Below are positions 35,700 through 36,012 of a DNA stretch of 36,012 nucleotides, piece after piece. Source of the stretch: Planctomycetota bacterium (GTDB lineage: Bacteria > Planctomycetota > E44-bin39); the NCBI GenBank assembly GCA_004376375.1, contig SOJX01000023.1, forward strand, positions 1-36,012. Reading direction: 5' to 3'. Numbering within the stretch: the stretch's first letter is position 1; each line of letters starts with the position of its first letter. The notes under the pieces are model-generated. The model saw only the letters and a program-made list of their open reading frames with translations. It searched no databases and had not been told where the DNA came from. A program made the translations under genes and the position numbers.

Positions 35700-36012
35700 C
35701 TATAGTAATTTCGATACAGCCAGTATAAAGGCTAGAAACGAGAAGCTAAAGCCAACTGCATAAATCGCCACTCTTTTAAATGTCGTACTATAATCGAACA
35801 TCCAGTAAACGAATATTCTTTTTTCAGGATATGGTGGGTCTGTTAAGAATACGACTATTGTTGTTACGAGTAACCCTAAACCGCACAGGAAAAGAATGAT
35901 CGCTTGTATGATTAATGGCACGTATATATGAAGATTTAGCAATTCCACACCCAATATGAAGACTGGCAAAGAGAATATCACATTTATAAAACCACATAAA
36001 GTCAGCTTTTTT
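35700..36012 (-). CDS. Small membrane protein (5' end beyond window)
   Basis: The frame is open from the window edge to a TAG at 35700-35702, showing about 103 residues. They begin KKLTLCGFINVIFSLPVFILGVELLNLH and contain three probable membrane helices: the first at the N-terminus, then YVPLIIQAIILFLCGLGLLVTTIVVFL and VAIYAVGFSFSFLAFILAVSKLL. A GTG at 35981 is possible as start, but the preceding codons KKLTLCGFIN read like a normal N-terminus, so the true start is probably just outside. It is AT-rich and of unknown family. Its stop is followed in frame by the ankyrin-tail remnant. Confidence 0.65.
   Translation of the reverse strand, partial: KKLTLCGFINVIFSLPVFILGVELLNLHIYVPLIIQAIILFLCGLGLLVTTIVVFLTDPPYPEKRIFVYWMFDYSTTFKRVAIYAVGFSFSFLAFILAVSKLL

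Noticed and set aside
1..36012. tRNA or rRNA genes
   Set aside because: I found no cloverleaf-like or rRNA-like stretch in any gap, although I could not run a covariance search.

Overview
The window looks like chromosome of a GC-rich, Gram-negative-type bacterium from a poorly cultured lineage. Several signal peptides carry lipoprotein lipoboxes. The protein families (zinc-ribbon/PEGA/FG-GAP propeller, HEAT-DUF4159, duplicated DUF1566, dockerin and DNRLRE domains) are ones I associate with planctomycete-like or other deep-branching uncultured groups. This is an inference from gene content, not a taxonomic assignment. TGA serves as a normal stop in several genes, but one gene has an in-frame TGA followed by a bacterial SECIS-like hairpin, so the host probably makes selenoproteins.

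Layout. 1-7.0 kb: the tail of an edge gene, a giant membrane-anchored beta-propeller protein (minus), an ankyrin-repeat protein (plus) and a small lipoprotein (minus). 7.3-13.3 kb: a three-gene minus-strand operon of a ParA ATPase, a coiled-coil protein with an AT-hook-like N-terminus, and a 1297-residue pseudo-receiver/coiled-coil protein resembling myxobacterial AglZ/FrzS. About 540 bp of AT-rich DNA follows, with six DnaA-box-like sites in one orientation, from which genes diverge. This is a candidate oriC. 13.8-22.1 kb (plus): a secreted DNRLRE/dockerin protein; a MarR regulator with SlyA-like operators heading a run with a DUF1566 lipoprotein and a metallophosphoesterase lipoprotein; then a DUF1566/EF-hand/metallo-beta-lactamase fusion with its own promoter. 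22.3-24.1 kb (minus): the HEAT/DUF4159 candidate selenoprotein. 24.5-27.7 kb: an unknown membrane protein (plus) and an ankyrin protein coupled to a small membrane protein (minus). 28.1-32.9 kb: a TPR-GAF-AAA+-Fis sigma54 activator (minus) divergent from two glycine-linker lipoproteins (a CAP/SCP protein and a serine esterase). 33-36 kb (minus): a biotin-dependent pyruvate carboxylase B / oxaloacetate decarboxylase alpha protein, a small membrane protein, a decayed ankyrin tail and an edge-truncated membrane protein.

How the parts may work together. The ParA operon reads as a localisation or segregation system that lacks a ParB and instead has two coiled-coil partners. The ankyrin/small-membrane-protein loci form a duplicating, compositionally AT-richer module. 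Two of them and the small lipoprotein gene share a nearly identical promoter block. Most intergenic gaps hold short 7-8 bp degenerate tandem repeats and GC-rich palindromes. In one case such a repeat has become part of a reading frame.

The strongest candidates for something undescribed are the DUF4159 selenoprotein, the ParA/AT-hook/pseudo-receiver operon, and the shared promoter block with its interchangeable repeat cassettes.
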